Of a stretch of DNA of 64,000 nt, positions 34,501 through 47,013 are shown piece by piece. This DNA is from Celoporthe dispersa. Lineage: Eukaryota; Ascomycota; Sordariomycetes; Diaporthales; Cryphonectriaceae. Below the pieces are notes generated by a model. It searched no databases. It saw only the letters and a program-made list of their open reading frames with translations, and was not told where the DNA came from. The stretch is taken from positions 2,790,001-2,854,000 of the forward strand of contig WAID01000003.1 in assembly GCA_016584495.1 (NCBI GenBank). The letters are read 5' to 3'. The translations under genes and the position numbers were made by a program. The stretch's first letter is position 1, and each line of letters starts with the position of its first letter.

Positions 34501-37500
34501 CGATGAGGGCAGCGAGTGTGATCCGGGAGCTCCTCCACAGCAGCAACATGCAGCGAGATTGTGTGCCTGGTCCGTGGTGGGCACCTGCATATGCAAGCCT
34601 TGCATCCTCGCCTGGCTGCGGGTGATTGAGAGAGAGAGGGGAGTGAATCCTTTCAGGTTCGACCCAACCAGGTCGATCCGGGAAAAGAGACCGACTCGAC
34701 TCCACCCGAACCCCAGTGGCTTTTCTGTTTTTGTTCTTCTTCTTCTTTTTTCTTTTTTTTTTTTTTTTTGGCTTTGGATGGTGTCATGGGCATTTACTCT
34801 CTCGTGGCCCGGTGCGAGGCGGTCCGAACTTTTACTCGAGAAAACCCCCCCACCCCCAAAACCAAAAACCACCTCCTCCCTAGGGGGCCACGGCCACGTC
34901 TGGCCAGCAACCCGTCTCGTATTGCGGTGAAGCCTCGGCCGCGATAGCGAGCTTGTGGCGCCGAGAGGCGTTCTTTCCCCCTCCAGCTGGCCCTTTTTCT
35001 TTTCGTCGGACACGAGGGCCTCCTCGCCTGGAAAACGGGTCGGAGCGCGGCAGGGCTGAGCCTGTTGGAGGCTCATCGAGCAAGGAGATCCTTTGCGGGT
35101 GAGTGAGTGAGCGGGAGGCCGAGGAGCGCTGTGGATAAGATCCAGTCATCAACTTTTTTCTCTCTCGTCGCATTATCCCTCTCGGGTGTGAGTGGGAGAA
35201 GATCTGCGACACGGCAACACTGCGACACCACACCACGCCATCCTCCCTCCACCACCAAGATCTTTACTGCGACCATAGTACATGGTATGAACTCCAGATG
35301 TGGCTTGCAGGCCAGACGGGGGCGTGGGGCCTCCTCACCTGTCCAAACGGCTCCATAGCCACGAGGTCTTTACCGTTTCGAGGCCATCAGGGCCCGACTT
35401 CCCACCAGAAACTAGACTTGACACTTTGTTGGCGTTTCCCTATCTATCCCCCTCCCACCCTCCTCCCCCTTGAAATCATCGCAATACTAAGAACTGTGTG
35501 CCCCTGTCCTCTCGTTCGATACCCCTGAGCGAGCGAGTCTTCAGACCAAGACGCACAATTACGAGACCACCACAACGACACTCCTCCGATGGCAAAAAAA
35601 TTCCTCTCTGACAAGACCAGATCTGCGAGCATTCAGGGGGGGGAGGGAGGGGTGTATTAAGTTTTTCTTTTCTTATTCCGCTTTTGGGGGCGGCGCATGG
35701 CTTACACGGCCCACGTGTTGCGCGCGGTAGTGTGGTAGCACCGTGCTGTGCATGGTTGTTGGTACCAAGTCAATGCTGACAGCAGGTTGCACAGCAGCTG
35801 AGCCTCCGCCACCACAGGGCGGAACCTGTCGCCGTTTATTTTCTTGATTACTTTTTTTTCCTCTCTTTTGCCTACATTACATTGCGTTGTTCGTCCTTTG
35901 TCCTGCCCTATCCGCCTCTTGGCTTGGCCGTGCACAGCATGGCCCCACGACCTGTCCAAGGCAGTTTGCATGTGTGGCAGATTTAGCAACATGATCAGAC
36001 GAAAGGGTTCTCCTGGCCGCAAGGTGATGGCCGATATAGTGCGCGTGTACCAATCGGAACCTGGAACACCGCACTACAGCAAGGGGCTACAGAAGACGGA
36101 CACGCACGCAGGCGCGCGCACGCACGAGGTCAAGGCACAACTTCAGATGCTCTGTGTTCTAGCGCCCACTCATGGTAGGCAGGGAGGTCTCTTCCAAACC
36201 CCCGGGTCAGACTCAGACATGTCCTGAAATTACCACCTCCACGCGCCATCACAACCGAGGCCGGTGGGGCCCAAAAGCCCAGCCGGCCCTCGCGTTATAC
36301 TGCCATATGGTCATGTTGGCAAGGCCCAAGGTTCTCTCTCGAACCAGTCCGGTCCAGAGCAGGGACCGCAGGAGGGCTCGTCGCCCCAGGTTATATTAAT
36401 TGCCACTCCACATATTATCACAACCCGGGGCAGAGGATCCCGCCCAGACTACCCTTCCTCTTATCACTCACACGCCATCTCGCTCCTTTCACCATTGCAA
36501 CATCTCGCTCCACCTCCTCGTCGCTAATCTGTTCAATCTATACGTCCTAAGCGGCATTCCCTGCGAGGATTTCATTATTCCTTCAATGTATCCTGCCCTG
36601 TCCACCAAAGAAACCTTGTGGCCGGCCCCATATTCCTTTGCCCAATCCGGACTCGATATGCGCCGACGTGATTTTTATTATACCGCGCTCCCGTGTTTCA
36701 TCTTGACAGTGTCTCATTTTACTATGCTCCCAGCGCTCCCAGCCTGCCGAGCCCCAAATGACCACCGCCCGCCCGGTCTATTCCGTCCGCCCTGCTGTCC
36801 ACCCGGTGTGCAGTCAGTCAAGGCAAGGGGTTGGTTGAGATTGGCGTTGCTTTCGTTTATGTACGATGACGCCGCCCCCCTCATAACGGTGAGCAGTGAG
36901 TATAGGTAGCCAAGGCTCCAGGCCGGTGGGTAAAGTCGAGCGCAAGAGGGCCTCGCGCGCAATCCGGGCCCCCTGCACACATGGTAGGCCCTCCCAAGGT
37001 CTCTTCTTCGCTTACCGCGGGGCCTTGTCGTCGCACGGTCCGGTCACCAGAACATGTGCCGTGTGCTTCATGTCATGCTAGCCAGGTAACGCCCTGCGGC
37101 TGATTTACTCTTGACGCTCCTGAACTCGCCGCCAGAGGACTCTCTTCTCGCCACATAGTGTTTAGACTGACGGGCTCACACACAAACAAGACCCTGCATT
37201 CTGGCTCCATCTTTCTCGCCGGCTCTACAGTACTAAGAGCTGCGGGCCAACGGGAAGGGGCCCACGGATCTGCACCGCGGCGGGTGCGCGGGCGTGCCGG
37301 GCTGGAAGCTTTGAGCAGAGCCACCCACGACTGCTTTTGCGGGCAGGACAAGGACAAGCGAGGACATCATCTCTCTTCGTCTCTCCTCTGCGAACCCTGC
37401 CGGGATGGGTGGGGGAAAGAAACAACAACAGGAGGCCTCGAGTCGTTCCCGCTGCCGCGAGCTGAATGCGTCTCTGTGGTGGGTGAGGGCGACGTTTGTG

Positions 37501-39120
37501 AGGCAGCCCGCCCCTTATGCTGAAGGGATCGGCGTTTACCCTGGAGCAGACGATGGCGAGGGGGAAAAAAGAAAGAAGAAAAAAAAAAGCTATCCAACCA
37601 CTCTTGATCGGAATGGGGTGCTTTCTCTTAGGTATCGCAGCGCGCAATCTTCTCATGGAGAGGACGCGCAATATCCGACCAGAACCGTTGGGTTCATTGG
37701 CCGGTGAATTGATTCCCTCATTAAGTAAACTCTTGCTGAGCATCTCAACGGTGCACTCCAGGTAAGACACTCCAAATAAGAAACCACGGCCCCCTACGAG
37801 GTAGTCAGCTTTTCTATCGTAGTTGATAAAACCAGGAAGATGATGTAGGCTGTCTGTACGTGCCCTCGTAGTCTCGGGGCCATGCTAGACAGCAATGCGT
37901 TGCAGTAGACATGTAATTACCTTGATGTGTGAGAGTCTACGAGACTTTAGAGAAAACAACCCTTAGAAGGAGGCATTCGCCATCTTGGCGCCCGGCGTTC
38001 AACACAAGAAGGCAAGGCTGTGACCATATATCTGGCCTTTGGTGCCGTCCGAGCGCTCACCATCTGATGTCTCGCAGCTTCTACAAATAAGCATGAGGAA
38101 TGGAGGGAGTGACGAGTATTGTGGAAAGGATTTCGCGCCCTCGGTTTGATGGGGAGGGGCAATTTATTAACAGTCACATCATAGATAGATGATCAAGGGG
38201 CCAGTAGGGTGTACCATGAAAGTGGAAAGCACAGAGCTTGCTCAATATCACCTATATTGACTGGACTTGAGATGGACATGGTGGGAATTCTGAACCTCTA
38301 GGCCAAAGCTATGGATTGCTAATGATACGGTGCTCAGGTGAAGGTCACCTGAGCAGAAGTGAGCCTAAGGTGAAGCGTGTTCTGGTTCTGAGCTCTGAGA
38401 ATCAGGAATAGTCGTAGTCCTCAGCACTGCCGGCAGACATGAACAAACCACTGATGAAACACGTGAGATGTCTTCCAGGAACAATTGCATCTATACAAAT
38501 AATATCCATCTGCCTAGAGCAGGCAATAGGAGAGGGAATGTTCTCTAAAGGAGACTTATGATGATCTTGACAAGCGATGATTGCTTTTCTTTGCCATGAT
38601 GTTTGACTGTGTCTTGAGCAGTCCTCTGAGTCTTCTGGTTGCAAACCACCTCAGAACAGTCAAATTCCTTACGAAACTCCTACAATAATCACACCTTGCC
38701 AGTCATGCTGAGTAACTGAGCTGGGTGACAATGTCTCTTGTAGTTTGTGTAACGGTTCAACGCTCCGAGCAAACAAACCTTTACTGAGAATTTATATGCG
38801 TTTCGTGTCCAATTCACCTTCCTTATTGAATACATCTAGCAGTAAAAATGTTCCCTAGACGTCTTCTACGAAACTTCCAAAATAGACGCCTCATAAAGCA
38901 GTCCACTTGCGACTAAGAGAGCCGTGACCTTCTCGATCTCGAAACCGACCAGACAAAGCTAAGGCGAGGTGTTACAAAATAATTAAACACCTGGTGGTCC
39001 ATCTCCCCGACCTATCCAATCTACCAAAACATTTCCAGCGGTTCCTGCCCTCCTCTGGCCTCTCCCTGACAGCTCACTATCTTTCTCTCTCTCTTCCTCC
39101 CTCCCTCCCTCCATCCCATC
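31569..39120. other. 7.5-kb gene-poor, repeat-rich stretch
   Basis: No supportable gene on either strand. It begins with the promoter and leader of the EGF-like protein gene. It carries many simple-sequence tracts: GA-rich at about 32415-32445 and 32810-32860, a T-run/G-run junction at about 33230-33250, a (GT)n at about 34465-34483, a T-run at about 34745-34770 and G-runs around 33400-33440. From about 37.8 kb the composition turns AT-richer and includes a perfect inverted repeat at 38331-38355. Minus frame 38402-38644 has a faint, unconfirmed look of mobile-element pol sequence. Confidence 0.5.
38331..38355. repeat. Perfect 11-bp inverted repeat with 3-nt loop
   Basis: TGCTCAGGTGA, spacer AGG, then its exact reverse complement TCACCTGAGCA. 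The right arm plus following bases (AGGTCACCTGAGCAGA) closely resembles a sequence at 60311-60326 (AGGCCACCCAAGCAGA), differing only by C/T or G/A transitions. This suggests two diverged copies of a short dispersed element, perhaps a miniature transposon end. Confidence 0.6.
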
Positions 39121-39497
39121 ATGCCCTCCAGCAGACAGAACAACGACGCCGGCACGTCCAAGTCACAGCCCCAAGGCAGCGTCAGCCTGATGCCTACACG
39201 AGACCCCATCATCGTGGGCAGCAGCTACTCGACCACTGATGCTCGCAACACGTGCAAGGTGCAGAGCTGGAGAGACGATGTCAACAGGGCCACCAAAAAG
39301 AAGAGCAGCGGGTCGAGGTGTGTTCTGTTGTAGATGACGAAGAGCTGGAGGGGGAAGCTTCCCGTCTAGCCAGGTTACATTGGATCGATTGGATTGTCGG
39401 TGATCATCACGTAATTATAGCATACTTCTTCTCCCCTACTTCATCACGTCTGTATTTGGATCTCGAAATAACATTTATTTCTCACAGGAAGCTATGA
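39121..39497 (+). CDS. Small hypothetical protein, 68 residues
   Basis: Unrecognised. The frame opens with MPSSRQNNDAGTSKSQPQGS right after a CT-rich leader (CCCTCCCTCCCTCCATCCC) of the kind that precedes fungal start codons, and it has GC-rich third positions. I favour two exons, 39121-39317 and 39488-39497: a GTGTGT donor and a TTTCTCACAG acceptor, giving 68 residues ending GSRKL. Unspliced, the frame stops at 39333 after 70 residues ending RCVLL. The protein is hydrophilic with a basic C-terminal end (RATKKKSSG), no signal peptide and no membrane helix. It is flanked on both sides by gene-poor DNA. Its reality rests on leader, codon character and splice sites only. Confidence 0.45.
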
Positions 39498-40171
39498 TGG
39501 TGAGCGTCATCAAAATGCCTTGGCCTATTCGGCATAAACAACACACCTTTTAGAGCAACAACAACTGGCTTGGCGAGCACAGGTACATACGCGGTCTCGA
39601 TGAGGATGGTGAGACGTCCAGCACCGGCACATTGAAGACCGCGGTAGGAATCTCTCACATACGTCAGGATTGCAAAAGCGAAGACGACCAAGACCACAGA
39701 AAATCTCTCTTACGTTTCGTCTAGATTCAATATGGAGATCCATGGTTCTCTTAGCTGAGAACAGACCTGATATAGGCCAGCTGGCTGCACGAGCGAGATC
39801 CAGATTAATTATAGCAGGGATTCTTTTTTTTTTCCCGGGAAAAAAAGCAAGTCCTACTACGTACTTGGGACTTTGGTGGGCTCATCCATGATTACAAGTG
39901 GTAGCAGAATAGAATCTCCTCGTGCGTATCGCAATAATATCAACATCTTCCCCGAAAGATCAGCTCGTCATCAACAGGACCTGACTCCACGTACGCTACA
40001 TCTAATACTTAGTTTGATACTTTAGTCTGTGTATGGGCGCATCACCATACGAATAGAGACAAGCCACACTGCGCCACTCGCTGCTTCGGTCATACGACAC
40101 ATAAATCTAGCTCATCAATTTCTGCTACTTGTGCATTGAATAATCTACACATCAGCTGTCCGTAGTCTTCT
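39498..40171. other. Intergenic region
   Basis: About 670 bp of AT-richer DNA between the small hypothetical gene and the 3' end of the permease. Contains a T-run/GGG/A-run hairpin-like sequence near 39825-39847. No gene seen. Confidence 0.45.
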
Positions 40172-42610
40172 CTACCCAGTCTTAGTGTCTTGAGGACTCT
40201 GAGCCTCGACGGCTTGACCTTCCACCTGACCGTGGTTCGACGTCTGGGCTGTCAGCACATTGGACTCCTTCAAGTACTTGTGCCGGGCCGCGTAGACCCA
40301 GTACAATCCTGAGAAGAGGACCTCGGCGCCGACAATCGCACATGCCCAGTTCATGTTGCCGATGTTCTCGCCAGTCACGGGGAGATACAGCGGGCAGCTA
40401 CAGAGGAAGTCTCGTGTGTCAGTGAACAATTTTTGGAATATAACAAAAGAAAAAAAAAGGAGGAGGCAAGCAGAGTATGGGTAATACTGACAGGTACATG
40501 ACAATAACCAACAAGGCCCAGGCGACTGATATGTAGTTGATCAGAGTACCCCACCGGCCGAGGTCAAAGTGCTTCCGCTCAGGGGAGGACGTGACGGCCA
40601 CGGATTAAGACCTTGGGGAGTAAGAGCTCGTCAGCGTGTTGACCAAACCTCGGGTGGACAAGAGATGGTTCCAAATCTTACCGCAATAATCGGAGCGATG
40701 TAAGCCGTCTGGAAGAAGACTCCTGACCCGCTGACGATGGCATAGAACGCAAGGTCGCTACCCAAAGAGATGAGACCTGGTGGAGAGGAAAATGTTCAGC
40801 TGCTTGCACGCCCGCGCAAGTGCGACAGAGCAGGTCATTCTTTGAACTTACCAACCACGATCTCGACGACGAATACGACCAGCATCATGTTCCAAGGGAC
40901 ACCATACTTGGGGTGAAGCTTGGCCAGCCACTCAGAGTAGGGGGAACGCCTTGTCCTCAGCCATTCTCCATCCGAGGCGGGAGCAGGAGGCCAACACACC
41001 GACGCAGATGAGGAGCTGAGCAGATTCCACGTTATTGGGGCGATTCACCAGGAAATGTGTTTTAGGGGAAAGAGACTCACATTGCCGATAACAAACAGGA
41101 TGGAGATGAAGAGACCGCCGCCGTATAAACTACCAGAGATCTCTGCAAACCACGAGACGTACGGGGCACTACACATGATCTTGTCAGAGGAGAGCCCTTG
41201 GAGCCGTGCCGGGATACAGGGTATCATCTCAACTTACAGTTCTTCGGAATAGGACGCATAGTTGCCGCATGTGAAGAGGGAGGATGATGTCGGTGACAAC
41301 GGTGGTGATACCAGCAAAGATCATCGACCAGACCATCGCTCGCTGTCATCACACAAGAGTCAGCTTGGAGAAGGAAAAAAAAAAAAGAAAAAAAAAGAAG
41401 AAGAAAGAAAAAAAAAGAAAAGAAAGGAAACATTGGCATCACTGCGTAGAGAGTGGACAAGAGAGGGGCGGACTCACAGGCGCATCCTCTGCCGCATTCC
41501 GCATCTCCTCCACCAGGTGCATCATGGCATCGGTACCATACAAGCCATAAATCGAGTTATAAAAGGCCATGATGAAGACCCACCCGCTGCTCGAGTATCC
41601 AGTGTTGTTCAGGAACGTAGTAAAGACGAACTCGGCGCTGGACTTGGGCGCCTTCACCAGGACGGTGATGGCCCAGGCGAAGAAGCCACCGACGGTGAGG
41701 AACGCGCCAAAGGAGCTGTAGAACGGCAGGAGGGAGGCCTGGAGGTTCATGAACAGCGGGACGATGATAAACCCGAGGTAGAGGAGGAAGTTCATCCAGG
41801 ACTATTATACAGAGTAATCATTACGCTTCTTGTCAGCCTGTGCGCCGCCGAGTGCTATGTTAGAGGGGAAGGGTCGAGGGGATTCCGGTCCGGTGCTTAC
41901 AGTCCACACAAAATCCGGGTGCACGGTCTGGACGAAGGAGCCGATGATGTTTGCGTTCTGGATCGCACACGAGGAGCTGACCGACATCTCAGCCGTCATC
42001 AGCGCCCAGCCGACGAGGTACGAGAGCAGGGGCCGCCACTTGGGGCTGGCCAGGACCTGCACGTAGAACTGCTGTCCACCGGCGGTGGGCCAGATGCCGC
42101 AGTACTCTGCCAGGGGAGGCCATGAGGAGGGTTTGACCTATGGCAACGGCGATTCTTTATGGCTTGGGTGTCAGATCCTGTACCACTTGAAGATGTGTAG
42201 AAGACTCAAGCAGCCGAGAAGAAAAGGAGGGAGGTGGAAAAAAAAAAGAGACCAATGGAGTGTGGGACTCACGATCCGTACAAAAGGCCTACTGGGCCTC
42301 CAATATCGAAGATGGTGCCGTATAGGACCACGACGCATGCCCATGTGGCGCACATCATGACTTGGTACGCACATACTAGTAGTTGCGAGTGTCAGCCCCA
42401 TGGTTGATCCGGTGGCACCTGGGACTCGGGGCGTCCAGGAAGGCAGGTTCATCATCCCAACGCACATGTCCAGAAGTTGTAGACCCTCTTCATCTTGGGA
42501 TCCTTGCCCATCATTATCAACTCCATGTCATCCGAGCTCAAGACCTGCTTGGCCTCGAGCCTTCCGGGATCCATGGGCTCTTCAGCCGTTATTTCTTCGA
42601 TCGTCGCCAT
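40172..42610 (-). CDS. APC-superfamily amino acid/GABA/choline-type permease, four frame breaks
   Basis: Twelve-helix plasma-membrane permease of the amino acid-polyamine-choline superfamily, fungal GABA/choline transporter branch. Ten exons on minus: 42610-42466, 42375-42273, 42154-41901, 41801-41478, 41342-41238, 41168-41081, 41015-40852, 40776-40682, 40611-40492, 40397-40172, total 539 residues. Diagnostic pieces: GGPVGLLYGS, the motif LLMASLAEYCGIWPTAGGQ, YGTDAMMHLVEEM in the central helices, SRLGWRMAEDKAFPYSEWL and the late LPVTGENIGNMNWA loop. One extra base is present at each of four G-runs on the plus strand: 42113-42116, 41278-41280, 40940-40944 and about 40582-40585. Each sits where family sequence switches frame, and the total is a multiple of three only with all four. 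Divergent from the FAD oxidoreductase. Substrate unknown; an amine or amino acid is likely. Confidence 0.87.
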
Positions 42611-43935
42611 GATTGATGGTTGTAGAAGAGGGGGGGAGGGGGAGGGCCTGTTTCGAATGGGAGTGGAAGGTTGCTCTGGGCTGGTGGTTATTTCTCAAAA
42701 GACCATGATAAATAAGTGGTAATTAAGTAGTCGCCGAGTGAGATGTGGTGTCGGTAATACGAAGCATCCAACCGAGAGCTGATACGTCCTAGTTGACAGT
42801 ATTATAAAAATAAAAAACAATCACCCTCTCTCAGCATTCAAGAGACGTGGCTTCCCTCCTCATCTCCCGCACAAGGAGGAAGAAGGGCAGGTGATATAAC
42901 TAAACCTAGGCTCCTCTCGACGTGTCGATTAGCAACAAGGTCCAGGTCGCTCTTGAGCTTATCGTCCTCTGCTTGCCCGAGCCTCACGATGTCTCACCAC
43001 GGAGAGAAAAGAAAGAAAGAAAAGAGGGTCTCCGCCGCCTCCTCCCCTGGATCCCGGGCAGAGGAGGATCATCTCGTTGCCTCAATTATTAACTCATGCC
43101 GTTCTCCATCGTAGATAAGATAGGCACGGGCAAAAAGAAGCGGAGAGCGACTCAAGAAGCAGGGCCGCTAAGACCGGGGAAATACCCCATCTTGGCGACG
43201 GTGAAATGATAGAGAACAGCCACGTGAGAGTTCAGAGAATGCTTGGCTCTGCAAGGGAGACAGGGAGAGAAGGGGCAGAGCAGCGCAAAAGAAGAAGAAG
43301 GAGGAGAAAAAGACCGATGCAGCTGAGATCTTCGCATCCGGATCTGGAAGCTAGAGACGGCCAGGCGGCTCGCGTACCTTGCTGCTTTGCTACTCAAGTA
43401 ATATTAGTGAGCTGGTAAGGTTGCGGGTTCTATTTAGCCTAGCATATTCTATCTCTATGCTTGCTGCAGACAGCCGAGGTTATAATGAATTAACTCTGCT
43501 TCTAGACGGAATGGAGGAATAGCAACAAACCATACCTGGCATTAGAACAAACCAACAGCCCGTGAAACAACACTACTGCTACTACTATTACTGTTACGAC
43601 TACTATAATTACTTGTCGTAACTCCGCTCTTATCTGCGGGCAGCTTTGGGCAGCTAGGGATGCAGCATGAAGCTTGTACGAGCCCGGCAGGTATAACCGT
43701 ACCTGGCAACAACCCTATTGGGCTGATCATTCGTTACTGATCATAATTCACAAGTGGACTGACCTGGTTGGGCTCCAGAGATGAAGGCGAAATAGCGAGA
43801 CACGCCCCTCATCCTCAAAGCTGGTGTCCAGGAGACACTGGGACTATCTGCATGCTCACACACGATTGCCAGTCTTCGGAATCCAATCCAACCTCATATC
43901 CTGCTACTTGCTGTCCAGGGACAAAAGCCGAAGAG
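42611..43935. promoter_or_regulatory. Shared upstream region of permease and FAD oxidoreductase
   Basis: About 1.3 kb between two divergent start codons (42610 minus and 43936 plus). Both promoters lie here, so co-regulation is possible. No gene recognised; purine-rich tract at about 43260-43310 and AT-richer sequence at 43430-43740. Confidence 0.5.
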
Positions 43936-45646
43936 ATGGGATCCGTATCGAACCACGGTTTGTTCTGCCGCACAGCCCCAGACCTGAATGGTCATGTATT
44001 ACCGCTCGATGCCCTGTCCACGCATGCTGATCGTATAATGATATCACACAGACGCCTTCAAGGCCAAGATCGAGTCCCTCGTAGCTGCAGATCCAGGCCT
44101 CCCGCGGCCCAATCCCACCCAGGCCTTCTGGCAGCTGCCCCCTCACCCAGACGTCTCGGCCGTCCAGTCCCCCACCCTGCGCACCGAGACCGACATCGTG
44201 GTCATCGGCTCTGGCATCACAGGATGCAGCGTCAGCAAAGCACTCCTGGAAGACGAGGCGTCCTTTGGCGCCGTCCATGTGACCGTCCTGGAGGCCAGAA
44301 CCCTCACCTCGGGAGCCACGGGGCGCAATGGGGTAAGCTCGACGCAGAGTCTCCAGAGAGGCTTGTTTCTATCCTCCCTCTCTCTCTCACCACCTGACTA
44401 AATATTGTGTGTGTGTGTGTGTGTGTGTTATTCTAGGGCCACCTCGTCTCAGCAGCCGGCCACAAGTTCTCACACTGGGCCGAGCACCACGGCACCGAGG
44501 CGGCCAGGGAGATGGCCCGCTTCAGTCTCATGAACGTAGACAGGGTCCAGGAGATCCTGAGCAAGATGGACGCCGACATCCAGGAGAAGAGCGAGATCCG
44601 TACCGTCCAGAAGCTATGCGCCGTCACGGACGACAAGCTCTGGGAGCACCACGTGCACTCCATCCGGATGATGGCCCAGGAGCTGCCCGAGCACAAGGAC
44701 CACAACCGCCTCGCCGACGCCAAAGAGCTCAACGAGGAATGGGGCCTCATCGACGTCGTCGGCGGCTATATCCAGAAAGCCGGCGCCCTGTGGCCCTACA
44801 GGCTCTGCACCGAGATCTTCACCCGCCTTTTGAAGGCACACCCGGACCGCCTCGCCATCGAGACACATACGCCCGTGACCTCCGTGTCCGAGGACCCTGA
44901 CGCAACGACGCACAGGTACGTGGTGATTACCTCACGAGGCACCATCAAGGCCAAACGCGTGGTCTACTGCACCAACGGCTACACAGCCCACCTCCTGCCC
45001 TCCCTGCGCGGCAAGATCTACCCTTTCCGGGGCCACATGACGACCCAGGCCGTCCCGGAACACTTCCCCCTCCCAGGGAGGCGAGCGGTCCTGGTCCCTG
45101 ATGCAGCCCACCCGCCTCGACCCGCAGACGGGCTCTTTCCACTTTGGCCTGTACTACCTGCAGCAGAACGCCAAGACCAAAGACATGTTTGTGGGCACCG
45201 AGAACCAGACCATCGAGGAGTGTCTCTGCAGCGACGACACTTTCGTGAGCGAGACCTCCAGGAAGGACCTGCCAGCCCTGCTGCCGAGGATGTTCGCGGC
45301 TGTGAGCGGCGAGGGGGTTGAGAAGCCCACCCTGAGGGCCATCTGGTCTGGCGTGATGGGCATGACGCCTGATGGGCTGCCTCTGGTAGGCAAGCTCCCC
45401 AGCAGCGCGACAGGACGTGAGCCCGGCGAGGAGTGGATCGCGGCTGGGTTCCAGGGGTACGGTATGGACAAGTGCTGGCTGACTGGTGAGGCTCTGGTCG
45501 GCATGATGGCCGGCAGGGATGTCAGCGGATGGTTCCCGTCTCCCTATGTTATCACCGAGGAGAGGTTGGCCGAGAGGATGGGCTTTGAGAATGTCTGGCA
45601 TGAGTATGCGAGTATGGTGGAGGGACAACAACAGGCTGTCTCGTGA
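43936..45646 (+). CDS. DAO-family FAD-dependent oxidoreductase, one frame break
   Basis: Flavoprotein of the D-amino-acid oxidase/sarcosine oxidase (DAO) fold that oxidises a C-N bond of an amine or amino acid. Three exons: 43936-43957, 44052-44332, 44437-45646, 503 residues. The dinucleotide-binding motif is VVIGSGITGC with glycines 60, 62 and 65; the FAD-contacting ATGRNGGHL motif spans the exon 2/3 junction near 97-105. CTNGYTAHLLP and the late GVMGMTPDGLPLVG with GFQGYGMDKCW are typical of the fungal family. Intron 2 contains a long (TG)n repeat. The frame breaks once near 45076-45081 (one extra G in GGG); family sequence resumes and the length is then a multiple of three. No signal peptide. 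Pairing with the divergent permease suggests uptake followed by oxidation, which is inference. Confidence 0.88.
44407..44428 (+). repeat. (TG)n microsatellite inside an intron
   Basis: About eleven TG units in the second intron of the FAD oxidoreductase, ending 8 bp before the TTCTAG acceptor. It lengthens an otherwise short fungal intron. Confidence 0.85.
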
Positions 45647-46390
45647 GGGCGAGCTGGGAAGGAGGGTAATAAACTATTCTTTCACACACTCTCTCAGGAG
45701 AAACGGGAAAAACCTAAAGTGTTTTGCATCCGTGCCACAGTGAGAGGGTACTTGGTATTGAGGTTGCTGTTGCTATCACCTAAACTCTACTAAACTCCAT
45801 TCGACAAACGGCTGGAGCCTCTGAAAAAAAAAAAAAAAAGAAAGTAATAATAGTGAGATTAGGTGCCCAAAAAGGCTATTTTAGGAGAAAGCAGAACCGA
45901 AACCATTTCTAATGCCCAGAAGGTCATTATCAAAGCCTTCCTGCTCAGCCACACATCAGGATATGTGCTTTTATTATCATAGACTTCTGGATCTTACTAT
46001 CTTGGATATAATTATCACTCTTGAGCTTCGTATGATATTTGCAATCATGTATGTCGTGCTACCTACCAGCTTGACCACCAAATTTGTTGAGGGATGGATG
46101 TTCATTAATTACCTACAAGAAACCGTCATTGCTGCCCTGGAAACATTGGCTGTAATGGTTTTTTTTTAAAACCAATAGTGAGCTCACAAAATACCCAAGT
46201 AAATTTGCAGTCTTGCCCAACAAACTTTTTGATACTGAATACCGTAGTATTAACATGACCTAAGACAAGCCAAACAGCACACCATCATCTGTAACACCAA
46301 AGATCACAATATAGACATATACATTGCTCAAGCAAGTCAGTCATATCAATATCGACAGCTCAATCCAGGAGCCCTCAACACAAAAGTCAA
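45647..46390. other. Intergenic, convergent 3' ends
   Basis: About 740 bp, AT-rich, between the oxidoreductase (+) and the disordered protein gene (-). Has a poly(A) run at about 45823-45839. No gene seen. Confidence 0.5.
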
Positions 46391-46979
46391 TCACCTCCGC
46401 CCCCAGAGCATCTTCCCAAACACCTCGCTCTTCTGTTTCCTCAGCACAGGCCTCTCATCCACCCCCTTTCCCACCGCCCTCTCTGCACTCTCACCACTAC
46501 CCCTCGGCCCCTGTGCCGGCGTCACCACCGTGGCTGTCGTCCCCGCCCTTGCTCGTCTCAGCTGACCTTTAGCAGTCTCCTGCCCCTTCCGCGACCTCGG
46601 TGCCGCGCTCGCGCTCCGGGTGCGCTTGCTGGACGTGAAGCTGCGTGCGATCCTGCGGGCAAAACCCCCCTCGCCTTCTGTCTCGGAGTCTGAGTCTACC
46701 TCGAAGACGGAGACGGGGAAGCACTGGTGGGAGAGGGGATGGTGGGGAGGAGCAGCAGGAGGAGGAGGTAATGGCGGTGGATGTGGATCTCCGGCCGCGT
46801 ATTGACGATGACGAGGACGTTACTGATGATGAGGATGGTGGGGTGGTTATCTCATAGGCTGGGTGGTTCTGTGGTGGGGGAGGGCGAGGGAGGCGTGGCA
46901 GCTGTTCGATGTCCGTCATGCACCTGTGGAGTTGGACCTGGGGTGGAATCCTGGGTACTTCTGGCTGGGAGCGCCGATC

Positions 46980-47013
<34 letters not shown>

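Noticed and set aside
36400..36909. 169-codon open frame on plus
   Set aside because: Low-complexity composition without a family motif; a long frame is expected by chance in this GC range.
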